From positions 5,337,001 through 5,401,000 of the forward strand of contig NC_084894.1 of assembly GCF_958979055.1 (NCBI RefSeq): 64,000 nucleotides of DNA. The letters run 5' to 3'. This document shows positions 49,093 through 61,770 of this stretch, piece by piece (the first letter of the stretch is position 1; the number at the start of each line of letters is the position of its first letter). The stretch comes from Alnus glutinosa. Taxonomy: Eukaryota > Streptophyta > Magnoliopsida > Fagales > Betulaceae. The notes beneath the pieces were generated by a model. That model saw only the letters and a program-made list of their open reading frames with translations. It made no database searches and was not told the origin of the DNA. A program made the translations under genes and the position numbers.

Positions 49093-49430
49093 GTTAAATG
49101 CTATCATCAATGTTAGCTTTTCATGGAATGCCTTTCTCTCTGTTAGTCTAATCATAATTCATGAGCTCTTTCTCTTCAATTATTGGGGTGTGTGTTCATC
49201 GGGTTGGCCCAAACCGAATGACCTGACGATTCCAATTCAAGTCGATGGATTGGAATCGGGTTAAATGCTATCATTAATGTTAGCTTTTCAAGGAATGCCT
49301 TTCTTTGTGTTAGTCTAATCATGATTCATGAGCTTTTTCTCTTCAATTATTGGGGTGTGTGTTCATCGGGTTGGCCCAAACTGAATGACCCGACGATTCC
49401 AATCCAAATCAATGGGTTTTGGTCGGGTTT
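49093..49430. repeat. 167-bp tandem duplication
   Basis: GTTAAATGCTATCATCAATG at 49093 recurs at 49260, and the words TTATTGGGGTGTGTGTTCAT and CGGGTTGGCCCAAAC repeat at the same spacing, with about 10% differences. It lies just past the tubulin 3' end and could duplicate part of its terminal region. Confidence 0.9.
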
Positions 49431-50649
49431 TTTTCTCCATCTGCCGGTAGGTTGGTTGAGTGGGGGAGGGGGTTTTCGACTTTATTGGATCGGAGATTCG
49501 GCAAAGATTGTGGTTTATAAGTATAAGTATATTTTATATATTTATTAACATTTTTTGGTTTTTCACCTTTAGATCAACAAAGATTGTGGTTTTTCTGCTA
49601 TTTTGTGAGTTGATCCAATGGTGTGAGGGCTAAATTAGGGCCGAGTATCAATTAAATTCGGTGTGAAGTTGGTTAATTAACTGATTTTATACCAACAACG
49701 AGTACTTTCGACAATGCAGGTTAATCAACTAACTCGGTTAATTGTCGGTCGGTTAACCGACAATGGATGATGATTGTTTGAAGCGAAGAAGTCTTAAACT
49801 CCATTTAAACCCAATTGCACCACTTTTACGCTAACAATGAAAAAAAGACCTTTCATTTTTCACTCTTACTTTTCTTCCCAATACATGATTTATTCCGCTT
49901 CTTAAGTTTGTAACGATCTCACCCTTAAAAATGATTACTAACCTGAGTACATACTGTTTTTTTTTATTCCGCCTACTGACCACCGAAAGTCGGTTGTTGG
50001 TCTATGGTTATTATTGGTGACTTGATCAGATATTTTGCCCACCCCCATATCCGTCTGAGACGAAGGCGAGAGTTATCTTCCTCTGTCGGCGATGAGCAAA
50101 CTTTTTAGCTTGATTTTTTCTCCATTTTATATTTTTTTTCAGTTCATTCGTAAATCAAACTGTCTACCGACCCAATCGATCTCAACACAGAACCATCTCT
50201 ACGGGGGAGAGAAATGTGTAAAAACCAAGAAATGTGTAAAAATAGGCGTTAATTCAAAAAAAAAAAATTGACATACAAAATTAGATGGCAAGAGCAATTG
50301 TAAAAAAAAAAAAAAAAACTAAAACAGTTGGGAGTTTGGGACTTCACGTAAATCGAGTAGCCCAAATACAACAGGTGTGTGTATGTACAATGAAATGTGA
50401 GTGAACACCCAAAACAAGACAAACAAACATGATCTTCTATTAGTATAGAAAAATGATCACAAATGAAGCTCAATTTTAGTAATGACTGTAAAAAAAACTC
50501 GAAGTCAACACTTTGTTTTTGTAGCTACTAGAGAAGATGATTATATAACAACAATGAAAGCTATACTGATCATAACAGCAAAATGATCTCCCCCTATTCA
50601 ACACTGTCTCACATCTAACACACCAGTGGCACAAGTGCCATCAAACTAT
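49431..50649. other. Spacer between convergent tubulin and cyclin genes
   Basis: No gene seen. Short GGTTAATT/GGTTAACC words near 49670-49760 are locally palindromic. The cyclin 3' untranslated region must start near 50640. Confidence 0.55.
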
Positions 50650-53296
50650 CTAACTTGAGAAGGAGTTCAATGGTTTGCTTGAAAGGCTTTTGGCTGGCGT
50701 GAGAAGAGCCACAGTGCCCCTATCCGAACCTGAGAATTTCCTGTACACTGCTTTCAGCTTGCTCTCTTCAGCTGCTGAATGTAAGCTCACCAAGACCTCT
50801 GCGCACTCCCTGTTACATGGCAAAAATCCCTAATTATTATTATACAGTCCATGGAGAGAGTAATGTCCATCAAAATCAACAAGTAAGAAGAAGAAAGAGA
50901 AAAGCTTACTTTAGTTGATCTTCCGAGTAGCCTGTGTGGTGCTCTAGAGTTTCAGTCCAGAAAGGGGTCGTTTCAAGTGTACATCTTGCAGCATATACAG
51001 CAGAGGCAGCAATCATGGAAGGGCAGTGCGAAATTATTGTAGGATAGTGCATTAAACCAAGTTCAGCTAGGAAATACACTGTGTTCTCCATCTACAAACA
51101 CATTAGCACAAAAATCAAACAGTTAATTATTATCCAAATTTCCTCTTACTGAAGGAAATCTGAATTTTGGAAACGAAATTCTGAATTTATGTACCGCCTG
51201 ATCTGATGGAATAGAGGCCTTGATATATCGAACAAGAAAGACATAGGGAGTAGGGACAGTCAATAACCATCCCAGCTTTTCCAAGATTGCTTTCTCAGTG
51301 ACCAAAATCTGTTCTTTCACATAGGCATTGTCTGAGATGCAAACGAAGTCATTGACCTGCCATTGTCCAAGAAACCCAAGATTGAGCAAACAGAAAATCT
51401 TGTAAAAAATAAAGTAGATGAAGAAAGTAAGGAATATTACTACCTCTGGTGCCCAAATCTCTTCATATTTGCTTGCAATGAGCATGGAGCTTATTCCAAC
51501 CAACTGAAGTTCCCTCCTAGATACAGCTTTCTCAGAAAGGAACCGATCCACAATGTTTATTGTGAGATAGAGGGTTTCAGGCATGAGTTCAAACTTGCGA
51601 TGAACTTCTATCAGCCAGTCTACAAGGATTCCTCTCATCTTAACATTTATGTCTGGCTGCTTAACCATGTAGTCGTGCACTACACTCGCACACTGCCGCA
51701 GTAAATTCTAACATCAGACAAAAACAATTAAGGGAGAGAAGAGACTCAGAATGTATGATTGAAACATTACCTCAGTGTGCTTGTAGAAGCTGTACATGTC
51801 ATCCAAGTATTCAACTACTGCCAATTCGTTGTCGACATCGGCTACATCGATGTTCTCGATTGGCTTCTTGGTGAGTCCACAAGCAGCCTGAGGTTGTCAA
51901 TACGTTTAGTTTAGTATACAACAAACAAAGAGACAGAACATTATCAACATTCAAAAACCAGAAGAAACAAAATCACCTTGCTTCTGGCAGTAAGGGTTGA
52001 AGAGAAGGTCTTTCCATTCTTCCTTGTAGAACCTTCTCTTGATATTCTTCCACCAGCATTTTTACCCTCGTCCTCTTCATCAGAGCTAATCACTATCACC
52101 TCCTCGGGTATGGGCTTCTTCTTGATTACAATCTTCTTAGGTACAACCACCTTTGTTGCTGCCCGGCCTTTACCAGCTGCTTGTGCATTAGCCAGTTCCC
52201 TGCAAGGCAAGAATTATTATTATTATATGAGCAAGCAGAGAGAGAGACAGAGACAGAGACAGAGACAGACTTTGCATTGTTCTGAGAAATCTGAGCATGA
52301 TGAGGCTTCCCTTCCACAGCTCTCTTAGCAACCAGATTACCAATATCTTGGAGAACCCGCCTATTCCTTCCTTCTACTGGCATATTTTTCAGTTTCCCTT
52401 CACCTGAAAATACCGTAAAATCAAAATAAACATGAATCTGGTACATCGAATAGCCCAGAAATACAAATTGAGTACGAAATCGAACTTTGATGATAAGGAG
52501 AGTAGTAAGTCAGCAACAAATATGGATTAAAGAAAGAAACAAGGAACCCTCTAAACAGAAGAAAACCAAAAAGAGCCCTCCAATAATTAAAGAAAAAACT
52601 AGAACGCTTCGTTCTTATTAGCCGTCAAATTGCATCAAACAAAAATCCCTCAGAACTGAAATTACTCAGATCTCATTGTTTTTCATCAAATCACGATAAT
52701 GGAACGAACAAATAAGAAATTAAACTTTACTCAAAGAATCAAAAGAAGCTAATTTTGTGCGGTTCTTCTCTATCAGTTACTAAAAAAACCGAAAAGTCAA
52801 GAAATCAACAACCAAAGAATATAATTTTTCACTAATTTCATAAAATCGTTGCAAGTGCGATAGCCAAATAAACACCCGGTTTCAGATTCAATCCAATATT
52901 CCACTCGAAATCAAAATCCAGTTATTATAGATCCCACTAATAGATAAAAAAGAAACCAAAGAAGAAATGGACTAATCTCAAAAAGAAAATCCAGTTGCCG
53001 ATTCGATCCAAAGTGCGAAAAAATCAAAACACCCAAACAGGACACAAATTCCGACAAACACCCGGTGGCAGACTCAATAAAATATTCCAAAGGAAATCAA
53101 AACACCCAAAAAAGAAATGGATAAATATCGAATGAAAATCCAGTTTCATATTCAATCTACTAGTGTGAAAGAAATCAAAACCCAAGGCATCACAAAAACT
53201 AACAGAGATATTACGAACAGATATGGGGTCGAAACTCAAAAAAGAATTGGAAGTACCTCCGGGCTGTTGCAGAGGAACAATAGGTCTTGAGGCCAT
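50650..53296 (-). CDS. CYCB1: G2/mitotic-specific cyclin, B1 type
   Basis: Eight exons: 53296-53257, 52403-52271, 52199-51977, 51887-51771, 51707-51444, 51356-51195, 51091-50910, 50809-50650. All splice GT-AG and sum to 426 residues in one frame. The destruction box RRVLQDIGN (residues 28-36) marks it for APC/C proteolysis. A Lys-rich stretch (KKIVIKKK) and acidic EEVIVISSDEEDE follow. The cyclin box starts at KMRGILVDWLIEVHRKFELM, with LIASKYEE, and the C-terminal cyclin fold has LVRYIKAS and ARCTLETTPFW. It activates B-type/A-type CDKs at G2/M. Assignment to B1 rather than B2 rests on overall look, not a tree. Nothing is missing. Exon 1 is only 40 bases. Confidence 0.95.
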
Positions 53297-53444
53297 TTCT
53301 TTTTCTTGTTCTTGTTCTTGAGTGTTATAGCCAAAAACTCCTCCAAAGCTCGACAACAACGACGACAGAAACACTTGGAGACGACTGTTGTGCGTCTCTC
53401 CTTCTTCAGCGTCTGTGGTCGCCACCTCGTCGACCCCAAATACC

Positions 53445-53481
<37 letters not shown>

Positions 53482-53600
53482 TTCTCTCTCCCAGATTCTA
53501 TTGATTTCTTTCCCTTTGAGACTTCTCTTGCTTTCGGCTTCGCTGTGTTGCTTTCAAATTTTCTTCTGGGTTTTGAATTTTAAAGAATGCTCAAGGAGAA
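53297..53600 (-). promoter_or_regulatory. Cyclin B leader and core promoter
   Basis: Purine-rich leader on the minus strand with a GA microsatellite (53449-53476). A TATA-like CATATATTTC lies at about 53597-53607, 300 bases from the ATG. Confidence 0.45.
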
Positions 53601-53617
53601 ATATATGAAACGCTGCA

Positions 53618-53742
53618 AGCCCAACGGTCTTATTCTTTATCGAAATCTGGCCGTTTGATGGATGTGAAATCCAACGGTAGGGTACTCTTCTCTTATATGG
53701 CAATGCACGCTTTTAAGATTCGGAGTTTTCTAGCCGTTAGTT
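53618..53742 (-). promoter_or_regulatory. Cluster of four MSA-type (AACGG) elements
   Basis: CCCAACGGTCT (53620-53630), TGGCCGTTTGA (53648-53658, mirror), TCCAACGGTAG (53670-53680) and TAGCCGTTAGT (53731-53741, mirror) all match or nearly match the plant M-phase activator consensus YCYAACGGYYA, bound by three-repeat MYB (MYB3R) factors. Four in 125 bases upstream of a B-type cyclin strongly suggests G2/M transcription control. Confidence 0.8.
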
Positions 53743-53802
53743 GTACGGCCTTCGGGTGGGTTAGTGTTTCGGGCCGCTCCAACTTGTTTATATTATTATT
53801 AT

Positions 53803-54494
53803 GGAAAAATTACAGTTTAGCCCTCTAAATTACCACCCGTTTTGCAGATAGTCTCCTAAACTGCCAATACTCCGATTCCGGCCTACCAAACTACCAAATC
53901 CTTTGAAAAATGTCCCATTTGTCGAAATATCTCCATAATACCCCTGTCACGTGTCATTTTTCAATTAAAAAATAATAATAATTTTTTTTTTAAAAAAAAA
54001 AAGAAAATATGGGTTTTTGAGGTAGTTGCCGAGCCACCCCCTTGGGGAGGGGGGTGGCCGCGCGCCACCCCTCAAGCCCTAGGGGTGGCTTTTGGGCCAC
54101 CTCAAATGGGTTTCGGGGTAGCCCGAAAGCCATCCCTAGGGCTCAGGGGGTGGTGCGCGGCCACCCCTAGGGCCGGATTTTGGGGTGGCCTCCTAGGGCT
54201 CGGTGTGTGGCGTGCGGCCACTGGGGGTAGTCGCACGGCCACCCCTGGCCCCAGGGGTGGTCGTGCTCCACCCCCCGAGCCCGAAAGCCACCCCAAAAAC
54301 CCATATTTTTTATTTTTTATTTTAGTTTTTAATTAAAAAATGACACGTGGCAAGGGTAATATGGAGATATTTCGTCAAATATGGCCTTTTTCAAAAGATT
54401 TGATAGTTTGGTAGGCTGGAGTCGGAGTGATGGTAGTTTAAAGGGCTATTTGCAAAACGGGTGATAATTTGAAAGGCTAAACTGTAATTTTTCC
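53803..54494. mobile_element. Mutator-type foldback MITE with GC-rich core
   Basis: Terminal inverted repeats of about 170 bases beginning GGAAAAATTACAGTTTAGCC, flanked by TATTATTAT on both sides (9 bases, though within an ATT repeat). The core (about 54020-54300) is a GC-rich set of palindromes around GGGGTGGCC and CCTAGGGGTGGC. The Pro/Gly/Ala-rich frame in it is a composition artefact. Confidence 0.85.
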
Positions 54495-55201
54495 TATTAT
54501 TATTATTATTATTATTATTTTTTGAAAGAACTTGTTTATATAATGTGCCATTGTGAAAGTACTCAAACCATAATAGTATATGCTATCAATAGATAGATAA
54601 AAGTTAGGGGTAAATGATATTATGATTACTCGTTGATGTTGTTGATTGTCAAAAACCGTCCACCATAGGTAGAATGGTCGATTGGTTCAAATTTTTTATT
54701 TTTTATTTGCTAGTTTCGACTCTCGAGCCATCATGTAAGTGAACTCATTTGGGGCAATTACTTGTTATAAAAAATAAAAGAGAAAGGCTAGTTATTATAA
54801 TTCTATTCAACATTCATTCGACAATGCTGATGTGGCACTTACAACCAACTATTAGATCTTTATTTATTTATTTATTTGACAAGAATTAATATAAGAGTTG
54901 GTTAGGAGTGTCATATTAGCATTGTTTGATGATTATTGAATAAAATTATAGTATCTAGCAATTTCCTTTTTGAAAAAAAAAAAAAAAAAAAAACCACGAC
55001 TTCACTTTGGACCAATTACTTCCCCATTTCATTCTAACTTGGCAATAGATATATAAAAATTAGGAGTAAATGGGATTTTGATTGCCCAATCAATGTTATC
55101 GATTATCGGAAACTGTCCACTGCAGGTGGACTGATAAATTAGATCGAATTTTGTAAGTGAATTCATTTAGGGCTATATAATAATAATAATAAACTTATAA
55201 A

Positions 55202-55243
<42 letters not shown>

Positions 55244-56147
55244 AAAAAAAAATGTCTCTTCGATTACTTAAAATAAAATAAAATAAAAAAGAAAAAAAAA
55301 AACGACTCTTTTTTTTTTGGAGCCAATTACTTACTCATTTTTTTTTTTTTTTTTTTTTTATCTAAGCAGAAACTAAATTTGGCTAACAAAAGATAGTTAG
55401 AGTTCAACCTAAACCTACACTTCAATTGTGATAAATTACACATTGTCTCAAAAAGTTAAGTCGATGAGAAATGATAATTTAATCATTTAATTAATATTTT
55501 AATATTTTTTTTTTAAGATTCAAGTTTTGGACTTCTGCTTTGATATCATGTTAAATCATCGGTTATTTCAAAAGCATAATTTTTTTTTTAAAAAAAAAAA
55601 TGATAAATTCAATAGTTTAATTAATATTCTAATAAATTAGGATATGACCCAACAGATGAGGCTGAATGCTGGCTGCACCATAAGTTATTGGATGTCCTCT
55701 AGCTTCCATGCTTCAAAGTGCCAAAGCATCAATCCGACAATAACTCACCGGAGCTAGCAGTAATTTGATCCCTTTACTTGATGATGAAAAGAGCAAGAAG
55801 CAAATAAAGCATTGCAATTGTCTGCTACACATGAGAATGACATGTATTTGAGACAAGTGTTAATTTAATAGATTGAATTAAAAGAAATTTCTTCAACTAA
55901 TTTGGAATTTTGAAAATCTTATTTTTCAAAAAGTTCTAATTTCTTCATATCTTTATGTTTTTCAAAAACCATACCCATTGAAGATCTCTGCATTGGATGA
56001 TTCCTTTCCAACCCAACGAGATATAGTAGAAACCTTTGCAACCACTCCAGGAATACCATCTAACAATATGCCAATTATAGGAGCCTGATTTTCGTATCTC
56101 TAAGGCTCCCAAAGCAACTACCACTGCCGGGAAAGTCAAGTTACCAC
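54495..56147. other. AT-rich spacer with simple repeats
   Basis: (ATT)n at 54495-54520, A run at 54976-54993, (TAA)n at 55197-55233, T run at 55330-55349. The words GTAAATG-ATAT/TTTT-GATTAC and TTGATTGTC(A)AAAACCGTCCACC recur near 54610-54665 and 55065-55125, a diverged repeat pair. No gene. Confidence 0.55.
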
Positions 56148-56720
56148 ATGTCTTCCCCTACAAAGCAAAAGAACTTCTCCTTAAGAGACCTTCCTCCTCT
56201 CTTTTGTGAGAATCTCAGGGAGGAGGAAGAGGAGGCTGGAGCTACCCTCCCTTGCTTCCCTTCCTCCCGCCCTCCCGGCTCCCTCGGTCCACCGCAAATG
56301 CTCACGCGCCTCGCCATTGTCCCCTCACCTCACTCCTCCTTCATTACCCCCTCGCACATTGCCCACCTTAGAGGCAAATCTATGGCTAATATTTTTATTG
56401 TCCGCTTGTTTTCCCTTCTTGTTTGTCTCATTTTAGTAGGTGCCCCCCTTTTGTTAATGGAAGCCAAGCAACAATGTTCTTTATGCATCAACTGCCGAGC
56501 GCCATGATCTTTGAACATCGTCGTAGACGTCCTTTTCATGGACCCTAACTGAACCGATACCAGTGCCACCCTCTTCGCTGCAGTAAGTTCGACCTGTTTG
56601 CCGCCTCGGGTTCCACCTTCTGCAGCTCAACGGAAGACGCCATGTGCTAGACTTGTATTGCAAAACAGCTAGTTACGATGACTTTTTTCTTGGCCTACGA
56701 ATAGTGACAGAGCCAGGAAG
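56148..56720 (+). other. Unrecognised GC-richer frame with a possible signal peptide
   Basis: A 119-codon frame contains an internal Met followed by a strongly hydrophobic stretch (MANIFIVRLFSLLVCLILVG) and a short Cys-bearing end (QQCSLCINCRAP). Downstream a second frame reads FEHRRRRPFHGP before a stop. This could be a small secreted-peptide gene, a broken one, or chance. No family recognised and no splice sites chosen with confidence. Confidence 0.25.
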
Positions 56721-57955
56721 TGTCCAATGGGGCATACGAGAACCCAGCAGCTGGCTCGCCAAGTTAAAATAAAAGTGTTGTGGCCAGTAGAATGAAAATT
56801 GCATTGGTGCTGCATAAGGTTTAGCCTTTCCCCATGTAATTTATTCAAATTCCACTCTTTTTTGTATCAGAAAAAAGATGCAGGGAAAACAAAAAAAAAA
56901 AAAGCATTCCGTTTATTGAATGAAAGGCTTGTATGTAATAATGTAAAGATGGTAATGACAGAAATCTATTTTTCTATGAGAAATGCATTAAGAATAAGGA
57001 ATATTTTAGCAAGTTATATATTAAGAAAATAAGCTCTAAAGTTAAAAAAAAAAAAAAAAAAAAAAAAACTTTTAGAATGGACACGTAAGACTGGCAATGG
57101 CAGCCGTGGCAGTTTTGCTTGGATTTGTATCCATGATTATGTATGAATTATGATTGCTCCAAAAAATAAAAAAATTAAAAAAAAAAAAAAAAAAATCCCA
57201 CGCTGGCCTATTGTCATCTAGACCCGAAGGCAAAAGCAGAAATCAAATGCGCGCGGAAAGTCCATTAGGAGCGTCTGTCTTTATTCTCCTTTCATGTGGC
57301 CTGCTGGTCCAAAAAGGTCAGTTGAAGAGCCTATTCTGATGATATAGATGCTGAGAAAAAATAAACTAATTAATGATATATATATATATATATATATATT
57401 GGGAATTGGCTCTTTAATGCCCAAAACAATGGAGTTTTCATCCCAAAATGGGGTTTTGGGCTTGTTGAGAAAAAAAAAATAGAAAAAGGAAAAAGAGTTG
57501 TGGGGTTTCTAAAGATGAAGAGAACGTTTATGTTTTTGATTCTTTGAAAATGTGAAACAGACATTTGAGATCACATTAAGCTATCCCATTGACCCAAGAA
57601 ATTTGCTTTCTAATTCTCAAGAACATATATGTTTGCATCAGAATGGACGTTTCAACTTGTTTAAAGGTGGAGGACATGCAGTACGATATTACATACTGAC
57701 ACCCTTCTAAGGCCCATCTACTAAGAAAGTTTAAGGAGGCCTAAGATTCGTACATATTAGCCTAGTGAAAGGTCCACCATATATATACCCTACGCAGTAC
57801 CACATCCTGGCTCTCTTCTACCCCTATTTTACTTAGCTTTTACTAGTTTTACTCTCTCTAAACTAGGGTTTTAGTGATTTGGGCGTCAGAGTATTTCTGG
57901 TATTTAGACCGGCAGTCTTTTCGCTTATTTTGCAGCTGAAACTCCTCCATAAAAG
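56721..57955. other. AT-rich spacer
   Basis: A runs (57041-57068, 57178-57195) and (TA)n at 57379-57400. Nothing coding. Confidence 0.55.
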
Positions 57956-57984
57956 GCAGCTTGAGGCCAATATTAGTTTTTTAT

Positions 57985-58889
57985 ATCAACATGGCTAACT
58001 GTTAGCCACGTACATTACACACAGTGAATTCGGTTGTTACTAAATGCACTTTTAGCCATCTATCCCTTTATATATGTGGTTATTTAGCCATGTGACGTTT
58101 AGCCACGTGCCATCCCAAGTGGCTAAATGCAATTTCATTTTCTAAAAAAATAGGCAATTCTAGCCACGTGACTAAAATTTTGGTTCTTTTTTTAAAAAAA
58201 AATAAAAAAACAGAACACAAATTTATGTTCTGTTTTTCTTTTTTCTTCTTCCAATCCAGCATACATCCAGGCCAGGACCGGCAAAAATACAAAAACCCAA
58301 AATGGAAAAAAAAATAAACTAAAACAACAACAATCCAGTCACCGGAAATCAAACCAAAAAAAAAAAAAAAAAAAAAAAAAAAACCCAATTCGCCGGCCAT
58401 TAAACCTAAACAACAAAAACCCAGTCGCCCACTCAACCACTCGCCGAAAATCATCAAACTAAAACTAGAAAAACCCAAAATCAAATTCAAAATCCGGTCT
58501 GCGAGCGTGAGTCGGCCGAATCTCCTCCATCTCTGAGAATCAGTCTATCTCGATCTCTACCTCTCCGGCTGTGATTCTCCGGACTCCAGCTCCGTTTTCA
58601 ACCACAGATCTATCTCAGAATAGCCATGTGGCCACGTGCACATAAGCCACATGGCTAAAATTTTTAAATATAAGTATAAAAAAAATAAAAAATAAAATAA
58701 TTTTAATAAATTGGCCACGTGGCTTCTCAAACATGTAGCCAATTGGCAACTTGGTAAAAAATCAAGTGGCTAATTACCTACACAAATCATTTAGCCATGT
58801 GGTATATTATCCACATGGCTAAATCGCCATGTGGCTACAATACCGGATGCTGTAGCCACGTGACTAAAAGCAATGTTTTTTGTAGTGTT
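57985..58889. mobile_element. CACTA-like non-autonomous element with CACGTG palindromes
   Basis: The right end reads TTTTTTGTAGTG, the mirror of the CACTA terminus CACTACAAAAAA. Subterminal GCCACGTGGC-type motifs fill 57990-58135 and 58620-58865. The interior (58190-58560) has A-runs and a pyrimidine-rich segment but no transposase. The left terminus is degraded, so its start is approximate. Same family as 3495-9269. Confidence 0.7.
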
Positions 58890-59183
58890 TATTTGGGCTT
58901 TCTTCGCAGTTGGGCTTAGAGGCTCATCGGTACGTGGTTTGGTCCTCCATTGGTTAAACATGTTTATTCCTCCATTGAGGGCATTTTTATGGAAAAGGGT
59001 TGAATTGAAAACTAGGTGTCAATGTTGCTTGGGAATCCGTGTGTTTACCTAGAAGTGAATTCGGGTTCTGGGTATCAAAAGGAAGGAAAGAATGAAACAA
59101 AGCTGCAATGATGAAGCACATATGAAACTTATGCACCGATTTTTGGAATGGCATATGGTACGATTGGGTTACATGTAATGTTA
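58890..59183. other. Spacer
   Basis: No feature seen. Confidence 0.5.
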
Positions 59184-59628
59184 TTAAAGGCTATGCAAGA
59201 AGCCAATTGAATATGAAGTTGGGAATGGTGGCATTCCTTTGTATATAGGCTTAGGGAAAGATGCAAAAAGTGCAGCAAATTGTAGACGGTAATCATTGGA
59301 CGTGGCCAATGCGATAGTCATCGGTTTATATATGGAGGCAGAAGACACCCACCAAAAGGGTTTTACCTCTGTGGAAAGTGCTTGGATCGAGGACTTAGAA
59401 GGCAGAATGGTTTCTACTTGTTTGGTTAATTTATAATAGTGTCCCTGGACGTACGTGTATGTTGGGCATGTGGACCCTGCCCGATGATCTATCAACCCGC
59501 GAATCCGAGAACATCGGGATAGTTTTGTGTGAAACTTCTTTCCAAGTCATGTCAATAACTGCCTCCATGATTTTCGGCATGAGGTAAGAGGTGCGAGGAG
59601 ATTCGAGAAATCGTGGGACTTGAGACAT
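59184..59628 (-). other. Unrecognised coding-like fragment
   Basis: Two overlapping minus-strand frames (65 and 103 codons) cover the stretch with fairly even amino-acid composition (MPKIMEAVIDMTWKEVSHKT; STEVKPFWWVSSASIYKPMT). A decayed gene piece is possible; no family, start context or splice partners seen. Confidence 0.25.
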
Positions 59629-61110
59629 GGAATATTAGCCATAAGGTTGGTTTCCAATGAAGATGTTAGGGAAGAATTTGTTATATAATTAAGCATCTTG
59701 TTTATCGTATTTGCTATTCATTTTATTCATACTTTAGAGCTATTTTTCGTTGGTTCGCTCTGATAAGCATTTTTTTTTTTTTTTGTTAATTTCTCTCTTT
59801 ACGGGCATTCTCAATTGATACCTTAACATGCGGTCAACTATTCGGCGCATTTATCCTATAGGCTAGTTGTGCATGAAAAGTTGAGTACACTAGATAACCT
59901 TGGAAAAAGGATCCTCTCCGGTTCATTGTATCCAGTTTAAAAGTGAGACCATAATTGTTCTTTCACTTTTTTGTTAGACAATTATATCCTTATTTTTATA
60001 ATAAATGAATACTCTCCGATTCATTTGAACCGGAGAGGATCCAAATGCATAAGGGCTTATGGCACATGGGGGCAGTACATCATAATAGATGTGCACTGTG
60101 GAATATATCTTTTGCATGTGATTTTTTTTTGGAGAGAATCTGGATCAGCTTGATGCAGAAATGTAATTTACGAAGGAGAAAGAACCAGTACTTGGTGAGA
60201 AAGAATCCAATGAATGGTGTAAAAAAAAAAAAAAAAAAAAACACAAAATAATAATACTAAAAAGAAGACTCATGATGTTATTGAATTAGTTAGCCGTGGA
60301 AATGCCTTCTCTTTTAAGACTTTTTTAAGGATTTTATTTTTTAGATTTTAATTTCTAATAATAAAAAAATATATTATTTTAAAGTGATTTGACAAAAATA
60401 TTAATGTCTAAAAATTGAACGGAAAAGAAACAAAATAACCTATTTTAAATTCACAAAAATTCAAACAGCAAAAATTAAAAATTAAAAAGTAAACAATAAT
60501 TTATCATACGTTTAGCCAAAATTAGAGATAAAAGTGTGGTTAATCATTTCCAATATATTAATTAGTTTCTATCCTTTTCAAGAGGGAATCATGCATATAA
60601 GACTGGGGAAACTTTCGGTGGTAAGTCAATCATATCAAGTAGGAAATATGAAATAAATAATGCATGCAGTCGGTCTTTTTGTTGCTCTCATTGGAGAAGT
60701 CACGTGGTTTATTATTTTTATTGATTATTATGGTTGTTGTTATGTTGATTATATTCATCTTATTCATAATGTCATTGTCAAGAAATAGATCACATGCATA
60801 GCCTACAGAGGAATTATAATGTCACGTGCTATTCCACGCAGTACTATGAATGCCTCATTTATTATTTCGGCTTCTTGACTTTTAAGGCAATTAAAAGCTG
60901 TAGCAATTAGATAGGAAAATAAGACTAATAATAATAATAAATCAGAAGTTGTTTGAAAGAAAATACTTGGGCTTAATAATTTCTTTGCAAATTTTGTGAC
61001 GGTCTATATTTTATGAAAATTAATGTCACGTGAATTGTTTCGTGCCACATTTTTCATTTTCTCAGTTAATGTAATAAATGTTATGTAAATTGTCATATTA
61101 GTTTATAAAT
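59629..61110. other. AT-rich spacer
   Basis: A short inverted pair, CCGGTTCATTGTA... near 59917 and ATTCATTTGAACCGGAGAGGAT near 60018 (AGGATCCTCTCCGGTTCA against TGAACCGGAGAGGATCC), frames about 130 bases and may be a small MITE at 59907-60042. No gene. Confidence 0.5.
59907..60042. mobile_element. Small MITE candidate
   Basis: Near-perfect inverted ends: GGATCCTCTCCGGTTCAT (59909-59926) and TGAACCGGAGAGGATCC (60026-60042), enclosing an AT-rich interior. A target duplication was not resolved. Confidence 0.6.
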
Positions 61111-61111
61111 A

Positions 61112-61770
61112 AGAAAAAGTACACATATTTTTTTAAAATTTATATTCAATTGTCAATGCACCCTTCAAATTATTAATTATGTAAATGTCCATCTTCAAAT
61201 TATCAAAAAATATCAATGTTTCCCTTAAGACCAATAAAAAGACAAAAATGACCTTAAATTTTTTTGAATAAGACAAAAATGTCCTTATAAATTTGAAAAA
61301 AAAAAACTAAAAAACTTTTTTTAAAAACGAAAAAACAAAAAAAAAAAAAAAAAAAAAACAAAAGAAAGATTTTTTTTTTTGACCAAAAAAAAAGGAAAAA
61401 AAAACTGAAAATTATAAAAAGATTTTTTTTTTTATAAATAAAACAAATGAAAAAAATAAAAACAAGTTTTTTTATTAAATTAAAAAAAGGAAAAATAACG
61501 ATTTTTTTAAAGAAAAAACAAATGAAAAAATAACTGAAAATTATAAAAACAATTTTTTTTAAAAAAAAAACTAATTTTAAATTATTATTATTATTTGGTA
61601 TAAATTTTTGTTATTTTATTATTTTTTAATAATTTTTTTAGTTTTTATTTTATTTTAATAGTTTTATGAAGAGTATTTTTGTAATTAGGGGGACATTGAC
61701 ATTTTTTAGTAGTTTAGGAAGGAACAATGACAATGAGATGGTAATTTGAAGATGTTATATGTATTTTTCC
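61112..61770. mobile_element. AT-rich foldback MITE, related in style to 53803
   Basis: Left GAAAAAGTACACATATTTTT and right (mirrored) GGAAAAATACATATAACATC, with further mirrored blocks (CTTCAAATTATC/CTTCAAATTACC; AATATCAATG/AATGTCAATG; AAAATGTCCTT/AAAATACTC). Interior is almost only A/T. Flanking TATAAATA words could be a target duplication. Confidence 0.6.

Noticed and set aside
54085-54336. Gly/Pro/Arg-rich 83-codon frame
   Set aside because: Lies in the GC-rich palindromic core of a MITE, with a mirrored frame on the other strand.
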